Shown here piece after piece: positions 24,031-36,000 of a stretch of DNA of 64,000 bases. Positions within the stretch are counted from its first letter, which is position 1. Each line of letters begins with the position of its first letter. Below the pieces are notes generated by a model, which was given only the letters and a program-made list of their open reading frames with translations, was not told the origin of the DNA and made no database searches. This stretch comes from Omphiscola glabra (Eukaryota > Mollusca > Gastropoda > Lymnaeidae): positions 52,605,608 to 52,669,607 of the forward strand of contig OZ024794.1 of the NCBI GenBank assembly GCA_964017045.1, given 5' to 3'. The translations under genes were made by a program, and so were the position numbers.

Positions 24031-27000
24031 ATGGCAGAAGAAAGTGAGACACCTGTTTCTGCCATACCAGAGGCACAAAAAGATAGGTCAGTTAGATGTT
24101 TAGATTCAGATATTGAATTCTCTGCTAAATCTTTACACTTTAGAAATTTGATGCCTCATCTTGCATATTCTGTTCTTTTCATTTTGCAGAGAATATACTT
24201 TTTCATTTTTATATAATCTCATTAAATTTTATAAATTCAGCTAAATCAGATTTAGTTTGTATTTTGGTAAGATTGATATTCATCTTGCAACATTCTTCCC
24301 TGAGATTCTTTATACATTAATTATTCTATAACTATATGCTAAAATATGGTTACATGCATTTACAGACATTATAAATATTAAAACATGAACTTAATTTAAT
24401 TGAGTTGAAATTTTTCATTGCACATAGTGTCTCTGTAACTCACTAAACCTCCTTATCTGTTTGTTTAAAATTGCATTCTTCCTTATTCTCTGTAAATATT
24501 TTAAAGTTGTTTTTTTTTCAACTCCCAGGTATAAAAATATTAGTCAAAAATTCCAAGAAAACTTTGGTGAAGGGCCAGAATTTTTTTCACGGGCGCCAGG
24601 AAGAGTTAATCTTATAGGTACAAATATTTATTGAAGTAAAAATGAAATTGTTACATTTTTAAAGCTAGCTAGAATCTTATTTATAAAAATCATTTGAATT
24701 GGAAATGTGTCATGCAAAAAACCTTTGAAAAGTTAATTATTTTCTTTTGGGAAAAAATTTGGTGAAAGTTTTTTTTGATGTGATAATGTTTGTGTTCTTT
24801 GTTTTGTCCATTAGATTTACTACAAATATCAGCACAAACTATTGCATGTCTTTTACTATTAATGTAAACTGTGCTATAAATATTGGGGGCATATTTGAAA
24901 ATTGAAAATTTCCTCAGCATTTACTGTACTGGCTGTGTCTAAATCTTTTGATAGTGATAAATTTTATTTTATTTTTACTTGTTATTTTCAATTGTATAGT
25001 TACCCAGTGACATTTGTTGACATTGATCAACATATCTTAAAAACTTTATCCAATGCTTAAGTTTAATAGTTAACACTGACCATGTTGTCTATAAAAATTA
25101 TAACTAATTATATGCATATCTTCAACTATAATCCCAAAAATTAATTATACTGTAATAATCAACAATTGCTATGCCAATAATGTGGACTGCATATTTACTC
25201 TATGTAAAATATACATTATTTTCATGCAGGAGAACATATTGATTATTGTGGCTATTCAGTATTACCCATGGCTGTAGAACAAGATATTGTTATGGCTGTA
25301 TTGCCAGACAGTAGTGGGAACATCTCTTTAGTCAGTGCAGATCCCCAGTATGAGTAAGTTTGTCTAAAGTTTTTTATGTTTATCGCATAACTCCGCGTAA
25401 TTCCGTGCCACATACCCTGAGCTCTCCCACACCCACATGACGTCACCTGCTTGTCAAAACCAATTTTTAGCCGACTGGCTGAGCTGCACTCAGGTCTCCA
25501 AAAGGTCTAAACCAATCATACTCTTTATTAAAACTTCTAGTCTGAAATATTATATTATTTAACACCCTTGGAGTTAGCTAGAGAAACTTACTGCAACATG
25601 ATTTTTTTACCAATGTAATATTAGTGGAATTCAGTTGTTGAAATATCATTGAAATAAACACCCTTTTGAGCTGATATTGATATTTTTATCCAAAACTTTT
25701 TGCACAAAATTTTTTGATGGGGATAGGGCGTGTAACACAACGAGTGAATGGTGCTCAGTCACATGACTGTATTGTTTATTCCCATGCACGGCGGCGGAGT
25801 AATTTAATCATAGGATGAGAATAAGGGGAACTAGTTTTTTGTGGCATATGAAGATAGCATGACTTTGAAAGTGTGAGGCTGGACGCCATTAGAGAGGGCA
25901 CGTTTTTTTGGTCAGGGAGAGGGAAGCCATATTTCAATGTGATGTGAATTCATGAATAGAATTATATTAAAGTGTGTAAGATTTCTTATGTTATATTGTA
26001 ACTACATCTTTTACATGGATTTAACTAATTCTAGAATTATATGTGTATCAATTATGTGAATAAAGAACTGTGTGATATATCGGACCTATTCAATTCTTGA
26101 GATGAATGAATAAAATTAAGGATGACAGAGGTAACAGAAAGAGAGGACCATAGGCAATATTAAGTATTATATAACTTAATGAATTACAATGACATTTAGT
26201 AATGTTACACTATTGCATTCATTTTCCAAATAAGATCTTTCACCTGTGATGTCAGCAAAATTGTCATCACTAAAGATGAACCCCACTGGTATAAATATGT
26301 GTTGTGTGGTATCTTGGGTATCAAAGAGCAATTTCAAAGTGAAACCATCAAAGGCTTCAAAGCTGTTGTACATGGAACTGTCCCTAGAAGTGCTGGACTG
26401 TCAAGCTCAAGTGCTTTAGTGTGCTGTTCAGCCTTGGCCATGTTGAGAGCCAACAAGTGGAACATGACAAAAGTAAGTAATTAAACATGATCATAAACAT
26501 TTATTTTGGGAAAGAGGATGTCAGAATAAGTCCAGCTGCTGCTTTGTTCTAAATAAAAATGTTGTGATTTTTAACCCTTTTATTCTCCTTAACATGAACT
26601 TTGTTTCATCCTTTTTGAATCAAATTGTTTATTAGCTTTAACCTATTCAGACAGTAAAATTTGACAGGGCATTGCTTAAATTTCAAAGCTTCCATTGAAT
26701 TACATTATTAATTATGCACCTCCTAGATGTCAGATCTCATGATCTGTGAAAATATAACTACTTGAGAAGGTTATAGTGAAAAACGTTTAATTGAAATTTT
26801 GACATAGACTGAACATAATTTTTTTGATGGCACTTACACTTTGTATCATTTTATTTATTGGAATCTTTTTTTAGATAATAAAAATGGATAGTTATGGATA
26901 TATTATTTATTAATTGCATGCACGGTGTCATTAAATTCTTCAAACCCAAGAAAATAGCTTTACATTATATCCAAAATAATCTTAATATAGTGATTGTAAA

Positions 27001-30000
27001 ATAAAAATCTGTAAATATTATGTTGAAGAAAGCAACAATTTTTTTTACTATTAGAGATTCTATTTTAAATCATTATTTTAATTTTTTTAATCACTCTTTG
27101 AATTGAAGCAGATAAAATGCATTTGTCTAAGTACCATATTTTAACGTACATAAGACACGTCTTATACAAAGTTTAAGAACTCCGCACCCAGGGTGCGACT
27201 TGTATATGGGTGTGTCTTATGTATAAAATATTTTTTACACAAATTGTCAAAATCAGCGTCTTATAAATGGGTGCGTCTTATAATTAGGTGTGTCTTATAT
27301 GCGTGAAAATATGGTAAGTAATTTTTAATACAAACAAACGGTACAGTGTTTGATTTTGAAGGAGGATCATTGCATTCGATATTCACGTTTCACGATTTTC
27401 ATTCCTAGTTGTAAAAACAATTGGGTAAATGTTCAGTAATTACCACGTGTACCAATCCAATGCAGGCCACTTCAAATTTAAAATCCTTTCGTTTCAATGT
27501 ATGGTATACCGGTACCATAATTATCGCAGATCTAAGTTTAGTCGGAGTAATTGTTTTAAATTTACATAATATGGTATGTTTAAATAGTTTGGGCATTTAT
27601 TGTTTCTAAAATCTAGATACCAGGTACTTAACCCATCTGCTATTGGCCCGGCTGCAGATAAGACTGAACAATAATTGTTGCGATCCTGCCTAAGACAATT
27701 CTTTGATCTACCAGTAAACTCAAAATAGTAATGAAGCCTTGTTTGCATCTGATAGGTGATGAAACATTGGACAAAATTTTCATTTATGATCAAGAAAAGG
27801 AAACCAGTGAATATAAATTGCTCAGTGCAGTGGATGGCTAGGCCATCTTATGTCATTTTTGTTTACACAAATCATCAAAACCCGCGTCTTATATATGGGT
27901 GGGTCTTATAATTAGGTGCATCTTATATGCGCCAAAATTCGGTAACTTGTCTTTTATGAGGAGAATAATTTTGATGTTTATGACTTCACTCTGTCAACAT
28001 AACATTTTATTTCTTTGAAAAGGAGCATCTTGCAGAGATATGCGCCAAATGTGAACGCTATATTGGAACTGAAGGTGGTGGGATGGATCAAGCCATAAGT
28101 CTGACTGCAAAGAGTGGAAAAGTAAAAATTAAAAATGCTTTTCTTTATAGTACAGGATTTATAATATTTACGGGAGTTTCATGAACACATCTTGAATTTA
28201 ATTTATGGTCTCCTTTAATTAATAGTAATTGGGGGACTGCAATCACGTATTGTGAAGTAAATAAATAGTTGAACAAGATATGTTTTAGGCTTGAAAAAAA
28301 GACAGGACACCATTTAATAATTTGTGACATCAATTACATTTTTTTTATTTTTAAACAAAATGAAGTTTGTTTGAAATAATGTGAAATTGGAAAGATGTAG
28401 CTATGTAACTCTTATATTGGTTGTTTCTTTTAAGTCTATGAAATGAAAAACCCCTTCTTGCTCTTAATTGACCTCATTTTAAAATGTAATGTACACTTCC
28501 AGGCCAAGCTCATAGAGTTTAACCCCCTTCGAACGACAGACGTTCAACTCCCAGCTGATGCAGCTTTTATAGTAAGCAATTCTCTAGCCGAGATGAACAA
28601 AGCAGCAACACCTCAATTTAATACAAGAGTAGTTGAATGCAGACTGGCTGCCCAGGTTAGTACCTATACAATTTCCTGTTTTTTATTGAATGGAATATTG
28701 GAAATATTTTTTTTATTGACAGATAAATTGGCTTTACGATTAATTCTCATCTTTTAATTACAAGTGTAGTGTATATTCACTTTTAGAAAATTGAAACATT
28801 TAATGTAAAATTCATGTATCATAACCTGTTTTTATCCATTCATTTATCAGGTATTAGCTGCATCCCAGGCTGATATTAAATGGAGGGATGTTAAAAGATT
28901 GGGAGAACTTCAAGAAAAATTAGGCCTTAGTTTGGATGCTATGCTAACACTGGTCACAGCTAATTTGCACAAGGAACCATACAGCAAAGAGGAAATTTGC
29001 AAATTGCTAGAAGTCAAACCTGAAGAGTTGGCAGAGACAAGTCTGAGTGCAAATACCACACATGGTAAGTGGATTTTTACACCTCTTAAAAGGACTAATA
29101 AGTTGTGTTTTGTTTTAGTTTTATTGAGAACTTGTTTCTAATATTACATTTGATTACAAGACACAAAATATCTACATATACAAGAGTGGGTTAAAGCTTT
29201 TTTAACAGAAATGAAAATTTGGATAACACATTTTGAAGCCTTCATCAGTTAGCATGTGTTAATTATAATATAGTTTCACCCTACTTGTATACTAAGTTTG
29301 TGTCTCTCCATCTGCTAAAGCTTAACAAGTCTGACCCTTTCATAATTTATTATTTAGTTAATATTTATATAACATTGATATACACCATGGGTTACCACAC
29401 CCTCAGAGGGGTGTGGGAGGCATTGCCAGGGTGTGCAGGAAAACCAATACATTTTTGAAGCACAAAAACAAATGAAAAAATCTGAAAACACTAAAAATAT
29501 AAATTTTTAAATTATTGTTATTTAATTAGCGATATTTATGCATCTAACTAACCCTGGAAGTAATAAATAAATGATGTGTGGGGTGTGGCAGTGCAAAATA
29601 GTTAAGAACCCCTGCTTTACACAATACACTGTTAAAAAATATGATTTTAAAAAGAAACAATTTATAATACTAATTTAGCTTCAATTCTTGTAATTTCTTC
29701 TTAATATTCATTTTGAATAGAGTAAACTACATTTTTTCAGTGGAGACCTTTTGTTTGTACAAGCGAGCGACCCATGTCTACAGTGAAGCAAAGCGAGTGT
29801 TACTGTTTAAAACAATATGTGATGAACAGCCAGAGGATGCCTTGCAGCTGCTTGGAAAACTCATGGATGAGAGCCATGCAAGTTGCAGAGATATGTATGA
29901 CTGCAGCCACCCTGACTTGGACAGTCTTGTTGAGGTTTGCAGGTTAGTCAGTCAAAGTAATTTCATTGACAAATGAGCAGCGGAAAAGAAGTTTAGATCT

Positions 30001-30840
30001 CCTCCCTATTTTTACAACTCATCCACATATACAAGGGTTTATCGCAATAAACAATGTTAGGGCTGAGGGGGTTATCTTTTTTTTTTTTTTTTTAATTTAC
30101 CACCAAAAGAAAAATGTTTAAGCCACCTCTTATTAAAAAATGTATATAAACTTTGTGAGTTTGTATGGATTTTAATTTCATTTGAATTTTTTTTTTAATG
30201 TTTGATGTCATTAACTTATATGTCAAATTCTATAATAAATTAGTTAAATTCTTATTATATGTGCGGGTCTTGTGTGTATAATTAATATTTGAATGCAACT
30301 GCTAATTTCTCTCTTCTGCTATTCAAAATATATTATAGTAATGTATGACATTTTTTAAAAACACATCACTATTTATTATGTGCACTACTGTTACTATTCA
30401 TGTTCCCTACATGAATTCTTTTTTTTTTTTTTTTTTTTTTAAATTTTGTTGGGTTAATGTGTTATTGAAAGTTATTGCATCATTGGTTTAGATGCCCTCT
30501 CAGAATTATTCCCCTCATTTCCTTCTAAAAATAATCTTTGCTTAAATGGAGCACAACCTTCAAACAAATTTCATGTTAAAAATGTCAAGCCCATGTATGT
30601 TTACCGTTCATTCATATTTTATGGACTTTTTGCAGAAACAGTGGTGCTGTTGGCTCACGAATGACTGGTGCAGGCTGGGGAGGATGTGCAGTCTCCATTG
30701 TAAAATCAGATTCTGTTCCATCACTTTTGTCAAGGGTGCAAGATAACTATTACAAACTCAACAGTGAAAAATTTGCCAGAGTTCAAGAATCTTTATTTGC
30801 CACCATCCCAGGAGGTGGTGCAGCGTACTACATCTACTAG
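24031..30840 (+). CDS. GALK2: N-acetylgalactosamine kinase (459 aa, complete)
   Basis: Nine coding exons join in phase: 24031-24086, 24529-24617, 25230-25353, 26235-26472, 28023-28121, 28503-28655, 28851-29064, 29741-29942 and 30636-30840 (stop TAG). The 459-aa length is as in vertebrate GALK2. The GHMP-kinase signatures are present: [18 protein letters not shown] (about 40-57), the phosphate-binding loop [13 protein letters not shown] (139-151), GTEGGGMDQ with the likely catalytic Asp at 191, and MTGAGWGGC (401-409). The enzyme phosphorylates GalNAc (and galactose more weakly) at C1 with ATP in the cytosol, a salvage route to UDP-GalNAc. GALK2 rather than GALK1 is chosen from overall resemblance along the chain (for example ECRLAA and SCRDMY). 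The exon 4 acceptor (AAATAAG) is pyrimidine-poor; the rest are ordinary. MITEs sit in intron 4. Confidence 0.96.
27132..27316. mobile_element. TA-flanked MITE, TACCATATTTT ends, GALK2 intron 4
   Basis: TACCATATTTT at 27132 and AAAATATGGTA ending at 27316 are inverted. Inside, the phrase GGGTGYGTCTTATA is repeated several times. The plan is the same as the 32404-32573 element but the motif differs (GTCTTATA versus GTGTTATACG), so this is a related subfamily. Confidence 0.75.
27865..27945. mobile_element. End fragment of the same MITE family
   Basis: GTCTTATATATGGGTGGGTCTTATAATTAGG followed by ATATGCGCCAAAATTCGGTAA repeats the right half of the 27132-27316 element. The left half is missing. 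Confidence 0.7.
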
Positions 30841-31011
30841 TATTTTATTATATGAAATTAATCTGGAGCTTTCACAGTTTTAATGCCCCAGACAGCAAGT
30901 AAATTTTAAAATGCTCAAAGTAAGTTTTCTTTTTTTTGCTTTCTTTTCTCTATGATCACGTTTGGTTACTTTAAACCTTTACATGTGAATCATTTCATTT
31001 ACTTATGTCAA

Positions 31012-31702
31012 CCCTTTGAACCCTTGGCTCCTGATCCTAAAATACCCATGCCCCTGGGCTCCTGTGGAAAATTTCAACAAACTCACACAGAAACAAACAA
31101 AATCACATGATAATAAAATTAATTAAATTTTATTTATTTTAATATACATTTGTCTGTTTGTAGTCCATAAGTATTATAAAATGTATCACAGGGAGAAAAT
31201 TGGTGTAGAATAGCATAGTAGAAGTTCATTTATACACCCCGGATTTTTCATTATAACCTGGGCTATTTAGTACTTGTGTTATTTCTTGTATTCCCAAAGC
31301 ATACAATACTATTAGTTGAAATCAGTCGATCATCACTAACATTGTCTTTTTGCTTTATTATAATCATTTTTAGAAACAGGATAATAAACATTTGAATCAT
31401 TTGCATTATCATCAACCTGTTCTGTTTCAAGTCCTTTAGAATTGCAATTTTTTAAAATTTTCGTCACCTCTATACATTGCAAAATATTACAAGAACATAA
31501 CAAAAACAGTGCATCAACGGTCGCTGCGATTACTGTGATCTTTCGCGAGTCACATGGTAAACCCTGAACTCAATATTCACAACACATTTTCATATAGGGA
31601 CTGTCAATCTAGGGAAAGGTATTCGGAGACCCAAATATCGTTCTGGAGGGGTGTGTGTTTTTAACGCTCAGACCGATAAAGCAGGATCCCAGATTCAAAG
31701 GG
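31012..31702. mobile_element. Non-autonomous piggyBac-like element
   Basis: CCCTTTGAA at 31012 and TTCAAAGGG ending at 31702 are perfect inverted ends. The right flank is TTAA and the left flank TCAA, a one-base decay of the TTAA target that piggyBac elements duplicate. The similarity extends inward imperfectly (GGCTCCTGATCCT versus AGGATCCCAGA inverted). Size 691 bp, no open frame. Confidence 0.65.
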
Positions 31703-32403
31703 TTAAAGAAGCAGATATCACTATTTTAAATCTATAATTATATTGACATTCCATAATAATACATATATTTATTCTGGTATACGGTACTTAAAGTTCTGGT
31801 CAGTCAAGGGAAAGTGCAAGATAACGACACAATGTTTTTGTTGAGAAAACAGTAACTCTTACATTATTATTCTGTTAAAGAAATTGTCAACAAGACTCCT
31901 CAAGTAGGCTTTGTTGTTGTTTTTTTTTACCTTTTAACTGGCATTACTTATGTATAAATTCCTTTCACAAACATGTGTATACTGTGTGCCTTATACTTAA
32001 TGGTGCAGTTAGTTAAAAACAGAATTGACTCGTGGTTCAAAATTTAATGACCTTTATGTTTGAAAACTGTACCTCATAGATCACTGAATGGGTAGTTTAT
32101 AATAAACTACAGTTCACAATTTTGTGTTTGGCTTCTGTTGTATTAAATTCATTTGATCTATTCTGCTTTAGTTTATTTTGTGCTTTAAGCCAGATGTCAA
32201 AGTTTAAGACTAAATTTTAATGAAATGCATATGGACATAACCAATGTTCCCTCTTAGGTTTGCTGGTTCGTGTGCAAAATCATAAAGTATCTGTTAGAGT
32301 GCAGCGTATCTGTTAGAATGTATTATATAAAAATACTCAAAACTGCTGCGAGGCATCTGTGAGGTAGCTGCGCGGCCGTGCAGCTTAAAGGGAACATTGG
32401 ACA

Positions 32404-32573
32404 TACCGTATTTATCGGCGTATAACACGCACTTTTTCTTCCTGAAAATAGGGTGCAAATGATGTGTGCGTGTTATACGCCGATATAATGTTAAGTTTTT
32501 TTCCTAAAATTTCCTTTTTAAAATGAGGTGCGTGTTATATGCCGGTGCGTGTTATACGCCGATAAATACGGTA
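32404..32573. mobile_element. Young MITE with 29-bp perfect inverted repeats
   Basis: The first 29 bases from TACCGTATTTATCGGCG (32404) are the exact reverse complement of the last 29 ending GATAAATACGGTA (32573). The outermost TA pairs may be the target duplication. GTGYGTGTTATAYGCCG is repeated four times inside in both orientations. It lies in the GALK2/FAM227B 3' interval and has no coding capacity. Confidence 0.9.
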
Positions 32574-33094
32574 ACTATAAATTATTTTATTGCCTTGGTT
32601 AATATTTTATAAAGGTAAAAATGTGTGTGTACAGTTGGCTGTTTTGCCTTTACAGTTTATAGAGTTTTCTTCATATATTCTCATTAAGACAACTAGATAT
32701 TATGGCATCCTCACTAATGAAAAATAAAATAAAGCCATATCTTCTGCTTTTTTGACACTACACATCTGGATGCATGGTATAATCTAAATATCAATTTGCA
32801 TGAAAGAATTTTTGATTCAACATAAAAGAAAATCTAACATATCTGATAAAATGACAGTTTGTTTACAAGACCCAATCTTTGAATAAATTACTACTACTTA
32901 ACAATGTAAACATTATTGTCAACGCATTTGACCACTGTAACTACATCATCCTAAAAAATAAAATTAAAATATTTATTTTGAAGATTTGTAATTAGATTTT
33001 TAAAACTGCCAGGGATAATACATCAGAAGTAAAAACTAAATATTTTAAATATAGTTTTAAGCTTTAAATGTTTATGGAAGTCAATTTTCCTGCA

Positions 33095-36000
33095 TCAGAT
33101 ATCTTCAGGTTCATCACTTAGTGGGCTATCAGATCTGGCTTTTGGTCCTGAAGAGGTTAGCTCCTTAGAGTTCATTTCCTGATGTCAAATTGTTAGGGTT
33201 AATATTATGCTAACTAGAATTGTCCAAAAATAATCACAAAATCATAGTAAAACAATAGTGGAGTGTTCTGACTAACCCTGCACCACTCCTTACCCACTTG
33301 TTGGATCTTGAAATCAAGATTATAAACTAGTAGTGATATTTAAAAAAATAAACCTTTAGAAATACAATAGTGTTTTTTTATATGGTTTAAGTAGAGTGTT
33401 CTGAAATAAAGTATACTGCAATGTCTAGAAACCAACTGTAGTTCAACACCAAAGTGTGTTCATATACTGCAGATGAGGGTGACTGATTACAAACAACATG
33501 AATGCCTTCAATAAAAAAAATTAAAAAATTATGTTATACATTTTAATAAAATGACCAACCTCATACAATTTATCTACAAGGTTTTGTCTTTCTTGAAGAG
33601 TTTTCGCATCATTGAAAGCTCTCTTCACTTTATTGATTTGATGGTTCGTGTCTCGCTGCTTCCTGTTCAAATCAAGTATTTCAGCTTCTGTCTTCTCGCA
33701 TACTCTAATAGACAACAAAAGGAAATAAAAACAGAAATTAATTATAAAGCTCACATAATCTCTGCATTGTTTGGTTTGCGTGCTACACTGACCTATTGTA
33801 CGACATTACTGATTCAATATCTCAAATTATTATTTTTTTGTACATTTAATCTGAAAACAACTATAATGATAGATAAATTTCAAAACCATAGAAATCCCAA
33901 ATGAGAAATGCATTTCTAGAAAATACTATTAAGTAACTCAGATGATAAGTCATGCCATGGTCCCATGTTTTAAGGACAAAGATGTGTCATAGAGGGCTGT
34001 TCACAGCTACCATAGAGGGCTGTTCACAGCTACCATAGAGGGCTGTTCACAGCTACAAATCTGTTAGTGGAAAATTCATCTCACCTTGAATATTCTTTGT
34101 TTAATGCATCTGCTTTGCTCAGTGTTTCTGCAATAAACTCTTGATATGTGGGGCCTTCGGGTGTATTAAAGTCAAGACTATTAACTGATAAATCACAAGA
34201 TGGATTGGACTCTTAAGCAATACTAATTTCACTCTCAAGATTATTAACTGATAAATCACAAGATGGATTGGACTCTTAAACAATTCTTATTTCACTAAAA
34301 TGGACTATGCTAAAATTGGCTTTACACTCACATGTCCTTACAGCAGCTCAAAACCCCCTGCCACTTATTAAAATTAATTCCTCCTTTTAGGCATACCCTT
34401 GAACCCAACAACACAGTCTAGAAAGTAATTTGTTTAAAATTTATATTGATTTATGACATTTAAAGTCAGTGAAAGTTTTTTGTTCATGAATTCTCCCTTT
34501 TCAATATAAAAAATATATACTGATTGATTCTATGTGGCATATGGTAGATCAATTAAGTTAAGGATATGGAAGTTTTAAGATTTCAGTCCTTCTGACTTTC
34601 ATCCCTGGTTGTTTGTAGTCCCTCAATTGCCGCATGTGAAGGTAGTGAGCTATTAATGGGCTTCGTCCAGAAGTGTTGAACTTTACCCTCTCATACTCTG
34701 GCCCTGGGCCCACTTGATGTGACTAAAAAAAAAAAAAGAAGTTATTAAGCTGTTGGCATTACAAATCGATTGTTAATTCTATTTCTTTTATCTGAGAAGA
34801 AACCAGAGTTTATTTCATCGAAGTACACATTTTCTAACATATATTTATGCCAGATCAGTGAAACTTGTTTGATTGGGGAAGCTATTTAAATATGATAAAT
34901 TGATGAGATTCTTTTATTTCCAGGATTTTTTAAAGCATTTTTAAAATAAACTACCTCAAGGTGAGCTTGAGCTTTAACCTTTGACTGCCCTGTCAACTTT
35001 GTTGTCTCTCTTATTATCTGCCCTTCTTGCTGTACTGCAGTGTCTGCTCCAAGTTTGTCAATAACTTTAGAAAAGCCATCCATATCCAGATTCAATTCTA
35101 AATTAAGTAATAAAAAGATTTGTTAATTTTTTTTATAATGGCCTATTTTTTTTAATCTAAATCTAAGCTGAAATTCAAATTGAGGGCAATTTGTCAAATG
35201 TAATATTTAATGAAATTCAGGAAGACTGATTGAAATAAAAAATTCTATATTCAACTGTTATATAAAATCATTAATGAAATTGATACTCTAAATCAATTAA
35301 TATATTTTTACTTTTATAACAATTTATATTTTTTCACCTTTTTGGTGAAGACCAGCAGCTTCCAAGACTTTGGCTGTCTCATTCTCTCTAAATGTCTTGT
35401 TTTGCTCCAGGCTTTCTTCATTCCATGTTTTCCATACACCAGGAGTGGGCCTTAAGCCTTATGAAGGTAAAAATTACAAAAATTAGTTACCGTATCTATG
35501 AATTGTTTAGGTTTCCTAAAACAAATGGGTATTATTATTAAGGATGAGAACTTCCAATTCTTAGGTTTATTTTAATATATGTGTATTGACGAACATTAAC
35601 GTAGAATGGTTTAACTTTTCTGGAAGGATACTTCTTTAAAAAATTATTCAGAATTTGTTAATCTTCTAAGATTAATGTTAGTGTAATACTTACCTGTTAC
35701 TAGCTCATAGATTAAATTCACCAAATATTGCTTAAATTCATCATTAAATTTCCATTTAGATTCTGGAAAGGCATTTCTGTATGTGCAGTACAGTGCTTGA
35801 GCAAGGCAGTTTGGATATACCTGAATTGATGTTGCACAATATGATTAGAAAGAGAAATAATGACCCAAGAGTAAATCTATTTACCACAACAAAATGTAGG
35901 ATAAAAAGAAGATGGATGATAAGTTATGACTTGAAATAAGAAGGAAATTAAAAGGCAACTAAAAACAAGAAACAAATATGAATACAATTTGATCATTTCC

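Larger units (their letters stand above)
30841..33094. other. Convergent 3' interval between GALK2 and FAM227B
   Basis: Holds both 3' ends and two elements listed separately. AATAAA-like signals occur in both orientations (for example 32101 on the plus strand). No coding sequence was recognised. Confidence 0.5.

Noticed and set aside
33988..34056. Three 23-bp copies as a CRISPR-like array
   Set aside because: The copies are contiguous with no spacers, inside a eukaryotic intron.
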